Assembly (NCBI RefSeq): GCF_000708595.2
Contig: NZ_JARP01000006.1
Span: forward strand, 186,001 to 250,000
Direction: 5' to 3'
DNA: 64,000 bases
DNA from: Flavobacterium sp. KJJ
GTDB taxonomy: Bacteria > Bacteroidota > Bacteroidia > Flavobacteriales > Flavobacteriaceae
In this document: piece after piece, positions 8,091 to 17,340 of the stretch
How positions within the stretch are numbered: position 1 is the first letter of the stretch
How the letters are laid out: each line of letters begins with the position of its first letter
Translations under genes and position numbers: made by a program
The notes under the pieces: generated by a model
Database searches by the model: none
Seen by the model: only the letters and a program-made list of their open reading frames with translations
Told to the model about the DNA's origin: nothing

Positions 8091-8309
8091 ATGAAACATT
8101 TAGCAAACGAGCATACAATTGCTCAAATCAATCCAAACAAAGGGTTTAGAATTCACTTATTAGTATTTGTATTGACGATTCCGGCCATTTGGTTAACATG
8201 GTTTATTACAGACAGAACTTATTTATGGCCAATTTGGCAAACAGCAGCGTGGGCAATAGGATTGGTTTTTCATTATCTAGGTGTTTTTGTTTTCAAAAGA
8301 AATAAATAA
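8091..8309 (+). CDS. Small 2TM-domain membrane protein
   Basis: 72 residues with two membrane helices (HLLVFVLTIPAIWLTWFI and WQTAAWAIGLVFHYLGVFVF) separated by a short loop DRTYLWPI, ending in KRNK. This matches the flavobacterial 2TM domain, otherwise found next to or fused to LytTR regulators. It lies 24 bases after the oxidoreductase and 11 before the ABM protein, so it is in the operon. Role unknown. Confidence 0.8.
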   Translation: MKHLANEHTIAQINPNKGFRIHLLVFVLTIPAIWLTWFITDRTYLWPIWQTAAWAIGLVFHYLGVFVFKRNK

Positions 8310-8320
8310 AAAGCAAAATT

Positions 8321-9058
8321 ATGAAGACAAAAACAGTAATGATTTTTACGACTCTTTTTCTCTCGATTGGCAAATTTGCAATAGCACAAAATTCAAATAA
8401 AAGTGAGGAAGAAATGGTTGCAAAAATTACGCGCTATGAAGTAAAAAAGGAATATCAGCAGGAATTTCAAAAATCCTTAGCTGATTATGTATTGCAATCT
8501 CTGTCAAATGATGATAATATTATGTCAGAAGCTTACTTTGAAAAAGATGATAAGTCTGTAATTTGGTTATTTGAGCGTTGGACAAATCAAAGCAAGTTGG
8601 ATAAATTCAAAAACAATTCAATCTCAAAAGCATTAATAACATTAGAAAAAGCGGCACTAGTTAAGCCTGAAAAAATAATTTATATAAAAGATTTAGAACC
8701 AATTTCTAAACAGCAATGGCGCAGAGCAAGCAAAATAGAAGATGACCAGCTTACAATCATACTTTTTGTAGACGCTAAGAAAGGTACAGAAGAAAATTTT
8801 AAAGATGTATACCACACAGCTATGCCTCAATTTCGAAACGAGTCTGGCGTAGTAACCTATCAACTATCAGAATTGAAGGAAGATAATACTCAGTTTGTAA
8901 CTTTTGAAAAATTCAGAAGCAAAGATGCGTTCCGGTATCACCTTAATTTTCCACCCATTCAACCTGTTATTAATTACTTAAATACAAATATAAAAAAGCA
9001 GCCCTTTCAGGATGGAATTCATACTCTAATCGAATTTGCACCGCTTATACGTGAATAA
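8321..9058 (+). CDS. Exported protein with two ABM (quinol monooxygenase-like) domains
   Basis: 245 residues with a signal peptide (...IGKFAIAQ). Two ferredoxin-like ABM domains follow in tandem. The first (~residues 30-125) has KITRYEVKKEYQQEFQKSL and SEAYFEKDDKSVIWLFERW; the second (~140-235) has LTIILFVDAKKGTEENFKDV and VTYQLSELKEDNTQFVTFEK. Single ABM domains normally dimerise, so the tandem copy may fold as an internal dimer. Related YgiN-type proteins act on quinols. Operon context with an NAD(P)H quinone reductase fits quinone handling, by inference. Confidence 0.8.
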   Translation: MKTKTVMIFTTLFLSIGKFAIAQNSNKSEEEMVAKITRYEVKKEYQQEFQKSLADYVLQSLSNDDNIMSEAYFEKDDKSVIWLFERWTNQSKLDKFKNNSISKALITLEKAALVKPEKIIYIKDLEPISKQQWRRASKIEDDQLTIILFVDAKKGTEENFKDVYHTAMPQFRNESGVVTYQLSELKEDNTQFVTFEKFRSKDAFRYHLNFPPIQPVINYLNTNIKKQPFQDGIHTLIEFAPLIRE

Positions 9059-9111
9059 GAAGAAAATCAAACTTTAAATACAATTATGATCAACAATTAA
9101 ATCTAAGAAAA

Positions 9112-9936
9112 ATGAAAAAAATGAATCAAATCATCGTTGCAGGTATCATAAGTATACTTGCGGTATTAAATGTAGAAGCTCAAGTAACAGTAAAAACAAA
9201 AGAAATGAAAACAAATTATAGTAATGAGTTAGAAATTGTAAATAAATTATCAACTCAATCGGCAGTCGTTAATATGCCCGTATCAAAATTATTGGATGCT
9301 CCAGGAAATGAGGCTTTAAAGTCTTTCTTTTTTACGCCTGTAAAAAACAAATCAGCTCTAAAAGGAAAAAAAATTGCCGTTATCGTGGCTGATGGTTTCG
9401 AGGAAATTGAATTAACCGGTCCTGTATGGTATTTTAAAGAATTAGGAGCAGAAGTAGAAATAGTGGCTCCGAAATATAATCCCGCTCCAGAAAGATACGG
9501 ACTTGTATATCCTGAAATGTCAAAAACACATGTAATGGCAATTCAATACTTACAGCCCGTTGGCTGGATTAAATTTGATCGTACTGCTGATCAGATAAAA
9601 GTAAGCGACTATGATGCCGTATTTATTCCGGGTGGCGCTTGGAATCCTGATAATCTTCGAAACGATAAAGATGTAATTAAATTCATTCAGGATTTCAATA
9701 AATCCGGAAAATTGATTGCTGCTATCTGTCATGCTCCAGTAGTTTTAGCATCTGCCGATATTTTGAAAGGAAGAAAACTAACAGGATATTGGAACATTCA
9801 AGTGGATTTAAAAAATGCTGGAGGTACGGTATTAAAAGAAACAGTAGTAACTGACGGAAATATCATAACTAGCAGACATCCGATTGATGTGGCAGATTTT
9901 TCAAAAGCTGTTGAAAGTTGGTTAATTAAAAAGTAA
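9112..9936 (+). CDS. Exported DJ-1/PfpI-family protein (class I glutamine amidotransferase-like)
   Basis: 274 residues. The signal peptide ends near NVEAQ; a ~60-residue linker follows, then a DJ-1/PfpI domain from ~residue 85 (KIAVIVADGFEEIELTGPVW). The nucleophile elbow is AAICHAPVVLA with Cys206 followed by His207, and the acidic partner lies in DGFEEIE. Intracellular DJ-1/PfpI proteins are glyoxalases, chaperones or peptidases. Export of this one is unusual and suggests repair or detoxification in the periplasm. It is the last gene of the redox operon. Confidence 0.87.
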   Translation: MKKMNQIIVAGIISILAVLNVEAQVTVKTKEMKTNYSNELEIVNKLSTQSAVVNMPVSKLLDAPGNEALKSFFFTPVKNKSALKGKKIAVIVADGFEEIELTGPVWYFKELGAEVEIVAPKYNPAPERYGLVYPEMSKTHVMAIQYLQPVGWIKFDRTADQIKVSDYDAVFIPGGAWNPDNLRNDKDVIKFIQDFNKSGKLIAAICHAPVVLASADILKGRKLTGYWNIQVDLKNAGGTVLKETVVTDGNIITSRHPIDVADFSKAVESWLIKK

Positions 9937-10279
9937 TAAGGATTCTGATCGAAAAGTTGCACCCCAACTATTTAATCTTAAAAAGTTAATATTTCCCTGA
10001 ATTCTTTAAAATAAATTCAGGGAAATACTTTGAATACAAAAGCAGTCAAGTATTGCTGTTTCAGTTTATATTCAAATTTTGTTTATTTTTATATAGATTT
10101 TTATTCTCAGTAAAACAACAAAAGGATTTCAAAACGCATTAATAGTCAGCTATATGAAATTGCCGAAGTCGTCTTTTTATAAAAAGCATAATCTTATTTT
10201 TAGAGCGATGACTACTGGCGGTGTATTGGGTTTAAATTACCTATATTTATTAGAAATTATTATTTAGAAATTTAATACT
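9937..10279. other. Intergenic region after the redox operon
   Basis: About 340 bases. It contains the perfect inverted repeat at 9991-10026, then AT-rich DNA. A 37-codon open frame (ATG 10154 to TAG 10267) has no recognisable content and I do not call it a gene. The promoter for the gene at 10280 should lie here, but no exact consensus is visible. Confidence 0.5.
9991..10026. terminator. Perfect 13-bp inverted repeat, probable terminator of the redox operon
   Basis: ATTTCCCTGAATT (9991-10003) and AATTCAGGGAAAT (10014-10026) pair perfectly around a 10-base loop. There is no strong T-run after it on the plus strand (ACTTTGAAT), so a protein-binding site or an RNA 3'-end stabiliser is also possible. 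Confidence 0.5.
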
Positions 10280-10930
10280 ATGAAAGCACTAATTATTGGC
10301 GCAACAGGTTCAACAGGAGAATTTCTAGTTGATGAACTCTTGGCAGACAAAGATTATACAACTGTTACAATTTTTGTTCGAAGGTCAACAGGAAAACAAA
10401 ATCCGAAGCTTGTAGAACATATTATTGACTTTTCTAATATAGAGGCATATAAAGATTTGATTGTTGGCGATGTCCTTTTTTCGTGTTTGGGAACAACTCT
10501 AAAAGCCGCCGGTTCAAAAGAGAATCAAAGGAAAATAGATTATGAAATTCCCGCAGCTTTTGCCAAATTAGCCAAAGAAAACGGTCTATCTTCGGTCGTT
10601 TTATTGTCTGCTTATGGTGCTTCTTCGCAAAGCAAGGTTTTTTATTCTCAAATAAAAGGAGAACTTGAAGATAAAATTGCTGCACTTGATTTTGAGCAGT
10701 ATATTATTTTTAAACCGGGACTGCTTTTAAGAAAAGACACAGACCGTCTTGGTGAAAAGATAATTGCGAAGCTATTAAATATGATCAACACAATAGGTTT
10801 ATTTAGAAAATTTAAACCGTTGCCAACAGCGCTTTTGGCAGAAAAATTAGCAAAGGCGCCAAAAATATTGCCTAAAGGAACCTCTATAATTCAGCTCGAA
10901 GAAATATTTAATTTTGGTAAATCTATCTAA
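10280..10930 (+). CDS. NAD(P)-binding atypical short-chain dehydrogenase (epimerase-like)
   Basis: 216 residues, Rossmann fold. The dinucleotide motif GATGSTG starts at residue 7 and is followed by FVRRSTGKQNPK, where the basic residues favour NADP. DVLFSCLGTTLKAAGSKENQ and VVLLSAYGASSQSKVFYSQIKGELE are typical of HTATIP2/YwnB-like NAD(P)H-binding proteins. A Tyr-x3-Lys arrangement is present as YSQIK. Cytoplasmic; substrate unknown. Transcribed alone. Confidence 0.85.
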   Translation: MKALIIGATGSTGEFLVDELLADKDYTTVTIFVRRSTGKQNPKLVEHIIDFSNIEAYKDLIVGDVLFSCLGTTLKAAGSKENQRKIDYEIPAAFAKLAKENGLSSVVLLSAYGASSQSKVFYSQIKGELEDKIAALDFEQYIIFKPGLLLRKDTDRLGEKIIAKLLNMINTIGLFRKFKPLPTALLAEKLAKAPKILPKGTSIIQLEEIFNFGKSI

Positions 10931-11118
10931 TGTAATTTTTCTCCAATTTTATTGATTATGAAGTCTTTATGAATTAGTAATGTTCGGTTAGTTTTGATTG
11001 ATTAAAGGGCTTGTATTTATTGGGTTAACTCTCATTTTTTTTGAGTTAATGCCAGACATTAAAATACATTACTTTTATTTTAAAAGCTTAAATATAAGCC
11101 TCAACTTAAACTATAAGA

Positions 11119-11940
11119 ATGTATTTTAAATACCTATTGCTTTGTTTGATTTTGTTTTCAATCAATATAAATGCACAAATTTTAGAGCCTAAAAAAAACT
11201 TCCGTGCCGCAGATTCGCTGTTAAAGGAACCAAGTTTTTCTGTTCACAAGGACAATTATTTTTTAACAGGCGTACCCATAAATACCGACATTACTCGCGA
11301 TAATGCTGATGTAAAATATCAAGTAAGTTTTAAATTAAGATTGAAGTCAAAACCTTTGTGGGGCGGTTTCTTTCCGTATTTGATGTATACACAAAAAGCT
11401 TTTTGGGATATTTATGCCAGCTCAAAGCCATTTTCAGAACTTAATTTTAATCCCGGTGTTGCCATCGTTCGCCCATTTTATTTAAAAGGCGGAAGACTGA
11501 CTTATGGAACAATTTCACTAGAACATGAGTCAAATGGGAGAGATTCAATTTATTCCAGAACTTGGAATATGCTGGCCTTTTCATTAAAATCGCAAATTTC
11601 TCCAAGATGGATTGTGGGAATCAGAGGATGGATTCCGATTGTTGACAAAGAAGACAATCCGGAGCTTACCAAATATGTAGGTTATGGCGAAGCAAGTGCA
11701 ACATATCAGATACAGCCGGGACGATGGAGCGCAGATATTCTTTTTAGAAAAGGAAGCGGTCTTATTAATTACGGATCCTTGCAGACACAGGTAAATTGGA
11801 GGCCGTACAAAAATGAGAATTACTATCTAACGCTTCAATGGTTTGTTGGGTATACAGAAAGTTTAATAGATTACCAAGAACATAAAAGTATGCTGCGTTT
11901 AGGATTTACAATAAAACCTGAAAATATGGGTATTTTTTAA
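11119..11940 (+). CDS. pldA: Outer-membrane phospholipase A1 (OMPLA)
   Basis: 273 residues with a signal peptide (...SININAQ) and a 12-strand-type beta-barrel. The catalytic triad of the family is visible: EHESNGR gives His136 and Ser138 in the H-x-SNGR motif, and SRTWN gives Asn150. The enzyme hydrolyses phospholipids that reach the outer leaflet of the outer membrane when its integrity fails. It ends in GFTIKPENMGIF and is followed by a strong terminator. Confident, because both motif halves match. Confidence 0.93.
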   Translation: MYFKYLLLCLILFSININAQILEPKKNFRAADSLLKEPSFSVHKDNYFLTGVPINTDITRDNADVKYQVSFKLRLKSKPLWGGFFPYLMYTQKAFWDIYASSKPFSELNFNPGVAIVRPFYLKGGRLTYGTISLEHESNGRDSIYSRTWNMLAFSLKSQISPRWIVGIRGWIPIVDKEDNPELTKYVGYGEASATYQIQPGRWSADILFRKGSGLINYGSLQTQVNWRPYKNENYYLTLQWFVGYTESLIDYQEHKSMLRLGFTIKPENMGIF

Positions 11941-11969
11941 ATTTCTAAATCATAAAAATATATTTTACC

Positions 11970-12002
11970 AAAACCACTCTAATGAAGTGGTTTTTTGTTT
12001 TT
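11970..12002 (+). terminator. Intrinsic terminator after pldA
   Basis: Stem AAAACCACT (11970-11978) and AGTGGTTTT (11986-11994), 7-base loop, followed by TTGTTTTTT. Confidence 0.9.
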
Positions 12003-12149
12003 TATACCTTTTCGTAAAAAAAATGCTTTTATAATTTTCCCAATATGCGCTCAAAAATGTTATTGGTCGAAATAGTATGAAATACAATGTTGATTTACTT
12101 TAAATTTATATTTTAATTCACTTGCTAACAAAATATTAATCGACCCTTA

Positions 12150-14249
12150 ATGAAAAATATTTTTCTATTACTAAGTTTTCTTTGTATAACAGCACCAATA
12201 TATTCTCAGGAATTGGCAAATGTTCCAAAGCCTTTTGGTCCGTTGCCAACACAAAAACAAATTGACTGGCAGGAAATGGAATTTTATGCTTTTGTGCATT
12301 TTTCATTAAATACATTTACGAATAAAGAGTGGGGTTATGGAGATGAATCTCCAGCGCTTTTTAATCCCACAAATTTAGATGTTCGTCAATGGGCCCGCGT
12401 TGTGAAAGAAGCAGGTATGAAAGGAATTATTTTGGTTGCAAAGCACCACGATGGATTTTGTTTGTGGCCGTCTGCTTATACAGAACGTTCGGTAAAAAAT
12501 TCTCCTTGGAAAAATGGAAAAGGTGATTTAGTGAAAGAATTAGCCGCCGCTTGTAAAGAATACAACTTAAAATTGGGATTATATCTTTCGCCATGGGATA
12601 GAAATCGCGCTGACTATGGAAAACCCGAATATGTTACGTATTTCAGAAATCAGCTAAAAGAGCTGCTTACAAATTACGGAGATGTTTTTGAAATGTGGTT
12701 TGATGGTGCAAACGGCGGAGACGGTTACTATGGCGGTGCAAATGAAACTCGAAAAATCAATACACTGGAATATTACAATTGGGATGAAACCTATGAATTG
12801 ATTTATAAAACTGCTCCTAAAACTTTGGTTTGGGGAGTTGGTCCTTCAGAAGCTCGATGGATTGGAAATGAAGAAGGCCGTGCCGGAAAAACAAATTGGG
12901 CTCTTTTACGCCAAAAAGATGAATTGGCTGGAAAAGTACATTATACTGAATTTATGTCTGGTCATGAAGATGGAGAAAAATGGGTTCCGGGCGAAGCCGA
13001 TGTTTCGATCAGACCGGGCTGGTTTTATCATGCTGTTGAAGATGACAAAGTCCGTCCGCTAGATGAAATGGTCGATATTTACTATGAATCAATTGGTCGA
13101 AATGCTACTTTATTATTAAATCTTCCGGTTGATAAAAGAGGTTTGGTTCATGAAAATGATGAGGCAAGATTAAAGGAATTAGTTTCAACAATTAAAGCCG
13201 ATTTTAAAACCGAATTGCTTTCAAAAACCAAAATTTCTGCTGATAACGTTAGGGGAAACAGCACAGCATTTGCAGCAAAAAATACGTCTGATGGGAATAA
13301 AAATACGTATTGGGCGACAGATGACAATGTAAAAACAGCCTCGATTGTTTTTGAATTTGATAAACCAACGGCAATTAATCGAATTTTGCTTCAAGAATAT
13401 ATCGCACTCGGACAGCGTGTAAAAGCTTTTAATGTTGAGGTTAAAGTAGATGGAAACTGGAAAATCGTTGCAAACGAAACCACGATTGGCTACAAAAGAA
13501 TTTTAAGAATAGAAAGAGTTACAGCATCGGCATTGAAAATAAATATTACAGATTCTAAAGCCAATATTGTGATTTCGAATATTCAGGCTTACAATGCGCC
13601 GACCTTTGTACGCATGCCGGAAATTCAGCGTGATAAAAATGGCGATGTTACGATTAAATCGGAAGATGGAAATCCTGTTTATTATTCGCTTGACGGAAAA
13701 AATCCAACGAAAAAAAGTACTTTATATAAAGGAGTGTTTCGATACAATAAAGCAGTTACAATAAAAGCGATTGCAATAAACACGGCAGAAAATAGCAGCA
13801 GTGCTGTAAAAACGGCAAAGTACGGTGTTTCAAAAGAAAACTGGAAAATAGTTTCGGCGTCAAGCGGTGATTTGAAGTCGGCAAACCGAATTATTGATGG
13901 AAATCCAAATTCCGACTGGAGTTTTGGCGGTGAGTCTAATAAACTGCCACAGGAAATTATAATCGATTTGGGAAATACATTGAACATAAATGGTTTTACG
14001 TATATACCGCAGCAAGTGGGTAATAATCTTAATTTAATTTCAAATTACGAATTCTACACCAGTATTGATAGTGTGACTTGGAAATTGCAGTCAGAAGGTG
14101 AATTTTCTAATATCAAACACAATCCAATCGAACAGATAAAGACGTTTAAAAAAGATAAAGCAAGGTATATTCGTTTCGTCGCCAAGTCGTCAGTAGGGAA
14201 GGGATCGACAGTTTCTATAGCAGAAATAAATGTAATTGAAACACAATAA
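12150..14249 (+). CDS. Alpha-L-fucosidase, GH29, with discoidin-type C-terminal modules
   Basis: Exo-enzyme releasing L-fucose. The signal peptide ends PIYSQ. The GH29 barrel spans ~residues 25-345: KGIILVAKHHDGFCLWPS is the family signature and EMWFDGANGG carries the likely nucleophile Asp185. C-terminal parts are an F5/8-like sandwich (~355-480), a chitobiase-like segment (PVYYSLDGKNPTKKSTLYKG, ~510-560) and a second F5/8-like sandwich (~575-695). The modules suggest binding to large glycans at the cell surface or in the periplasm. It heads the glycan locus, 140 bases before the nagB fusion. Core or antennary fucose of N-glycans is the inferred target. Confidence 0.92.
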   Translation: MKNIFLLLSFLCITAPIYSQELANVPKPFGPLPTQKQIDWQEMEFYAFVHFSLNTFTNKEWGYGDESPALFNPTNLDVRQWARVVKEAGMKGIILVAKHHDGFCLWPSAYTERSVKNSPWKNGKGDLVKELAAACKEYNLKLGLYLSPWDRNRADYGKPEYVTYFRNQLKELLTNYGDVFEMWFDGANGGDGYYGGANETRKINTLEYYNWDETYELIYKTAPKTLVWGVGPSEARWIGNEEGRAGKTNWALLRQKDELAGKVHYTEFMSGHEDGEKWVPGEADVSIRPGWFYHAVEDDKVRPLDEMVDIYYESIGRNATLLLNLPVDKRGLVHENDEARLKELVSTIKADFKTELLSKTKISADNVRGNSTAFAAKNTSDGNKNTYWATDDNVKTASIVFEFDKPTAINRILLQEYIALGQRVKAFNVEVKVDGNWKIVANETTIGYKRILRIERVTASALKINITDSKANIVISNIQAYNAPTFVRMPEIQRDKNGDVTIKSEDGNPVYYSLDGKNPTKKSTLYKGVFRYNKAVTIKAIAINTAENSSSAVKTAKYGVSKENWKIVSASSGDLKSANRIIDGNPNSDWSFGGESNKLPQEIIIDLGNTLNINGFTYIPQQVGNNLNLISNYEFYTSIDSVTWKLQSEGEFSNIKHNPIEQIKTFKKDKARYIRFVAKSSVGKGSTVSIAEINVIETQ

Positions 14250-14389
14250 ACGACAGTTGGATTAAAATATTTTTGCTTAAAGTTTCTAATTATGTCTTCT
14301 AACGAAGTTTATATGTTATTAGTCGAATTTTTGATTATTTACTCTATGTAATATTTAATTTTATACTAAATAATTACAACAACAGGCAA
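14250..14389. other. Leader of the nagB-fusion gene with a -7-like element
   Basis: TATTTTTG at 14268-14275 matches the Bacteroidota -7 element, but the nearest upstream TTG triplets are 8 or 29 bases away, outside the usual 17-23 spacing. A promoter here is likely but not proven. Confidence 0.3.
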
Positions 14390-16303
14390 ATGATTAAAGA
14401 AAGTATAAATTTCAAAGAAGCTGGAAAATTCGAAGAAACCCGTTTTGAGAAGATTCATAATGTAATTTTCGATTCGTCTCAGGAAGCTTCGATATTAGTA
14501 GCTCAAGAAATAGCCAATATTATTCAAAGAAAAGAAGAGTTAAGCGAACCTTGCGTTTTAGGATTAGCAACAGGGTCGTCACCAATAAAAGTTTACGAAG
14601 AACTAGTTAGATTGCATAAAGAAGAAGGATTGAGTTTTGCAAATGTTGTAACCTTCAATTTAGATGAATATTACCCAATGGATAAGGAAAATATTCAGAG
14701 TTATTATCATTTTATGCATGAGCATCTTTTTAATCATGTTAACATTCATCCGGAAAATATTAATATTCCAGACGGAAACATAAGTAATGAAGATTTACAG
14801 CAATATTGCATTGATTATGAAATGAAAATTAAAGCCTATGGCGGATTGGATTTTCAGCTTTTAGGAATTGGAAGAACAGGACACATTGGGTTTAATGAGC
14901 CTGGATCTCACGTTAATTCAGGAACAAGAAGCATTACACTTGATCATTTAACGCGAACTGATGCAGCATCATCATTTTTAGGTATTGATAATGTACCTCG
15001 AAAAGCTATTACAATGGGAATTGGTACTGTAAAAAATGCCAAAAGAATTGTACTTCTTGGATGGGGAATCAGCAAAGCAGAAATTATAAAGAAAACAATC
15101 GAAGGCGAAATTTCATCTCGAGTTCCGGCTACGTATTTACAACAGCACAACAACACAACTTTTGTTTTAGATACCGAAGCGTCATCAGAATTAACTCGAG
15201 TAAAAACGCCTTGGTTGGTAAAATCAGTAGTTTGGACAGACGAGCTAAAACTGAAAGCCGTAGCTTGGTTAAGTGAATTGACTAAAAAACCTTTCCTTAA
15301 ACTGACAGACAAAGATTATAACGACAACGGAATGTCGAGCGTTTTAACTGAAGAAGGAACTGCATACGATTTGAATATTAAAATGTTCAACAAAATGCAG
15401 CAAACCATTACAGGCTGGCCAGGAGGAAAACCTAATGCAGACGATACCTACAGACCGGAACGCGCGAATCCAGAAAGAAAAAGAATTATCATTTTTAGTC
15501 CGCATCCGGATGATGATGTGATTTCGATGGGAGGAACTTTTGACCGACTTGTAGAGCAAGGTCATGATGTTCATATTGCATATCAAACCTCAGGAAATAT
15601 TGCGGTTTCAAACGAAGAAGCTTTAAAATTTGCTGAAATATCTAAGGCATTAAATGCAAATTCCGCTGAATCAGAAAATATCATAAGTTTTTTGAAAAGT
15701 AAGAAAGGAAATGATATCGATTCACTAGAAGTTAGAAAATTAAAAGGATTGATAAGAAGAAGCGAATCGCTTGCAGCAACACGATATTTAGGTTTGCCAG
15801 ATTCTAATGTTAATTTTTTAGATCTGCCTTTTTATGAAACAGGTACGGTTAAGAAAAATAATCTGGGAGAAGCTGATATACAAATCATGTGTGATATTAT
15901 CGAAAGAATAAAACCGCAACAGATTTATGCTGCCGGAGATTTAGCAGATCCGCACGGAACACATAAGGTGTGTCTGGACAGTTTATTCGAAGCACTAAAA
16001 AGATTAAAACACAACAGTTTTATGGATGACTGCTGGGTTTGGCTTTACAGAGGTGCTTGGCATGAATGGGAATCGTACCAAATTGAAATGGCGGTACCCA
16101 TGAGCCCAGATCAAGTTCTTAAAAAACGTCATGCTATTTTCTATCACCAGTCTCAAAAAGATGGAGTGATGTTTCAAGGCGATGACAGCAGAGAATTCTG
16201 GGTTAGAGTAGAAGACAGAAACAGATTGACTGCAGAAAAATATCACGCTTTAGGTTTAGCAGATTATTCGGCTATCGAAGCATTTAAGAGATATTTTTTC
16301 TAA
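14390..16303 (+). CDS. nagB: Glucosamine-6-phosphate deaminase fused to a PIG-L/LmbE deacetylase domain
   Basis: 637 residues, cytoplasmic. Residues ~1-270 are NagB: LGLATGSSPIKVYEELVRLH binds phosphate, FNLDEYYP carries the catalytic Asp92, and GIGRTGHIGFNEPGS carries His165 and Glu170. Thr163 sits where the E. coli enzyme has Asp141. Residues ~365-620 are a PIG-L/LmbE domain with zinc motif SPHPDDD (H372, D374-D375) and DPHGTHK. A NagB of usual length is ~260 residues, so this is a true fusion. Such proteins occur in Bacteroidota. The second half may deacetylate an amino-sugar substrate and so feed the first. It is followed by a strong terminator. Confidence 0.93.
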   Translation: MIKESINFKEAGKFEETRFEKIHNVIFDSSQEASILVAQEIANIIQRKEELSEPCVLGLATGSSPIKVYEELVRLHKEEGLSFANVVTFNLDEYYPMDKENIQSYYHFMHEHLFNHVNIHPENINIPDGNISNEDLQQYCIDYEMKIKAYGGLDFQLLGIGRTGHIGFNEPGSHVNSGTRSITLDHLTRTDAASSFLGIDNVPRKAITMGIGTVKNAKRIVLLGWGISKAEIIKKTIEGEISSRVPATYLQQHNNTTFVLDTEASSELTRVKTPWLVKSVVWTDELKLKAVAWLSELTKKPFLKLTDKDYNDNGMSSVLTEEGTAYDLNIKMFNKMQQTITGWPGGKPNADDTYRPERANPERKRIIIFSPHPDDDVISMGGTFDRLVEQGHDVHIAYQTSGNIAVSNEEALKFAEISKALNANSAESENIISFLKSKKGNDIDSLEVRKLKGLIRRSESLAATRYLGLPDSNVNFLDLPFYETGTVKKNNLGEADIQIMCDIIERIKPQQIYAAGDLADPHGTHKVCLDSLFEALKRLKHNSFMDDCWVWLYRGAWHEWESYQIEMAVPMSPDQVLKKRHAIFYHQSQKDGVMFQGDDSREFWVRVEDRNRLTAEKYHALGLADYSAIEAFKRYFF

Positions 16304-16363
16304 TGTAATCTTTACGATAAAATAGGCTATTTCATGTGGTTTATTTGGTTAGTTACCAACTTG

Positions 16364-16400
16364 AAAATGCAGCTGTGGTGGCTGCATTTTTTTTTGTTTT
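16364..16400 (+). terminator. Intrinsic terminator after the nagB fusion
   Basis: A perfect 10-bp stem, AAAATGCAGC (16364-16373) and GCTGCATTTT (16381-16390), has loop TGTGGTG and a following TTTTTGTTTT. Confidence 0.93.
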
Positions 16401-16423
16401 GTATTGAGATGTAATGTAAAGAA

Positions 16424-16550
16424 ATTTAACCGCAAAGAGCGCTAAGGTTTTTTGCTTAGTCTTAGAAAAGGAGTATAAAAAAAGTTCGCAAAGCTTTATA
16501 AATAAACTTAGGGAACCTTGTGTGAATCGTAGCGCACTTTGCGGTTAAAT
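16424..16550. repeat. Long inverted repeat (repeat type B)
   Basis: The 21-base ends 16424-16444 and 16530-16550 are complementary at 20 positions; the arms start ATTTAACCGCAAAG. Inner AAGGTT and AACCTT also pair. The element ends two bases from the response-regulator stop codon. It resembles the TTAACCGCAAAG-type intergenic repeats of flavobacterial genomes; a role as a terminator for the minus-strand regulator genes is possible. Confidence 0.7.
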
Positions 16551-16551
16551 A

Positions 16552-17265
16552 CTATATAGAAGAATTCAAAATTCTTTGCTTTACATGATCAATATACGAT
16601 CTTCCAATTACGTATCTTAGACCTTCAATTTCGATGCTGTTTCCTTCAACTGCATCGATTTTATCAATAGCAATCGTGTAAGATCTGTGTATTCTTAAAA
16701 AATTTCTTTCTGGCAGTAAATCAGTAAAATCAGATAAAGTGCTGTGAATAATGTATTTTCCGGTTAAGGTGTTTATTTTTAAATAATCCTTTAAGCTTTC
16801 GATCACTAAAATTTCATTGAAGAAAATCTTTTTCATTCTCTTTTTGTCAATCTTCACAAAAATAAAAGGGCTTTCAGGATTGTTTTCCTGCGGAAGGGTG
16901 CTGTTGGTGTTCAATCTTTTGCTGATTTTGTTCAGCGTTTTCATTAACCTCGGAAATTCAATAGGTTTTACTAAATAATCTAAAACATCTAATTCGTAAG
17001 TTTCTATCGCAAATTGACTATAAGCGCTCGTAATAATAAGTATTGGCGGATTTTCTAGACTTTTTATAAAATTAATACCATCAAGGACTGGCATGTTAAT
17101 ATCAAGAAAAATTACATCAACTTTGTTGTTTTTCAAAAAATTTAAGCCTTCGATTGGGTTGCTAAAAGTATTTATTACCTCAAAATTTTCAATCGGCTCT
17201 AAATAATTTTTAATAACATTGATCGCCAAAGGCTCATCGTCAATAATCAAACAATTTATTTTCAT
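16552..17265 (-). CDS. LytTR-type response regulator
   Basis: 237 residues. The receiver domain spans ~1-120, with acidic pocket DDE at 9-11, phospho-acceptor Asp55 in VIFLDINMPVLDG and the conserved Lys in YLVKPIEF. The LytTR DNA-binding domain spans ~135-235 (NEILVIESLKDYLKINTLTG, then FLRIHRSYTIAIDKI and YVIGRSYIDHVK). It follows the sensor kinase gene by 75 bases in one operon. It is the only regulator inside the glycan locus, so it is the best candidate for its control. Confidence 0.94.
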   Translation of the reverse strand: MKINCLIIDDEPLAINVIKNYLEPIENFEVINTFSNPIEGLNFLKNNKVDVIFLDINMPVLDGINFIKSLENPPILIITSAYSQFAIETYELDVLDYLVKPIEFPRLMKTLNKISKRLNTNSTLPQENNPESPFIFVKIDKKRMKKIFFNEILVIESLKDYLKINTLTGKYIIHSTLSDFTDLLPERNFLRIHRSYTIAIDKIDAVEGNSIEIEGLRYVIGRSYIDHVKQRILNSSI

Positions 17266-17340
17266 TTCTATAGTCTTAGTAATTTGAGCGAAACAATTTA
17301 GCAGATAATATATATACGAGTAAAAGTAGCTTTAGGTTGT

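Noticed and set aside
10154-10267. 37-codon open frame before the epimerase-like gene
   Set aside because: No recognisable sequence, no spacing or coupling evidence; chance frames of this size are common in AT-rich DNA.
16424-16550. tRNA or structured RNA gene
   Set aside because: Long terminal pairing but no cloverleaf, anticodon arm or CCA-like end; a dispersed repeat explains it better.
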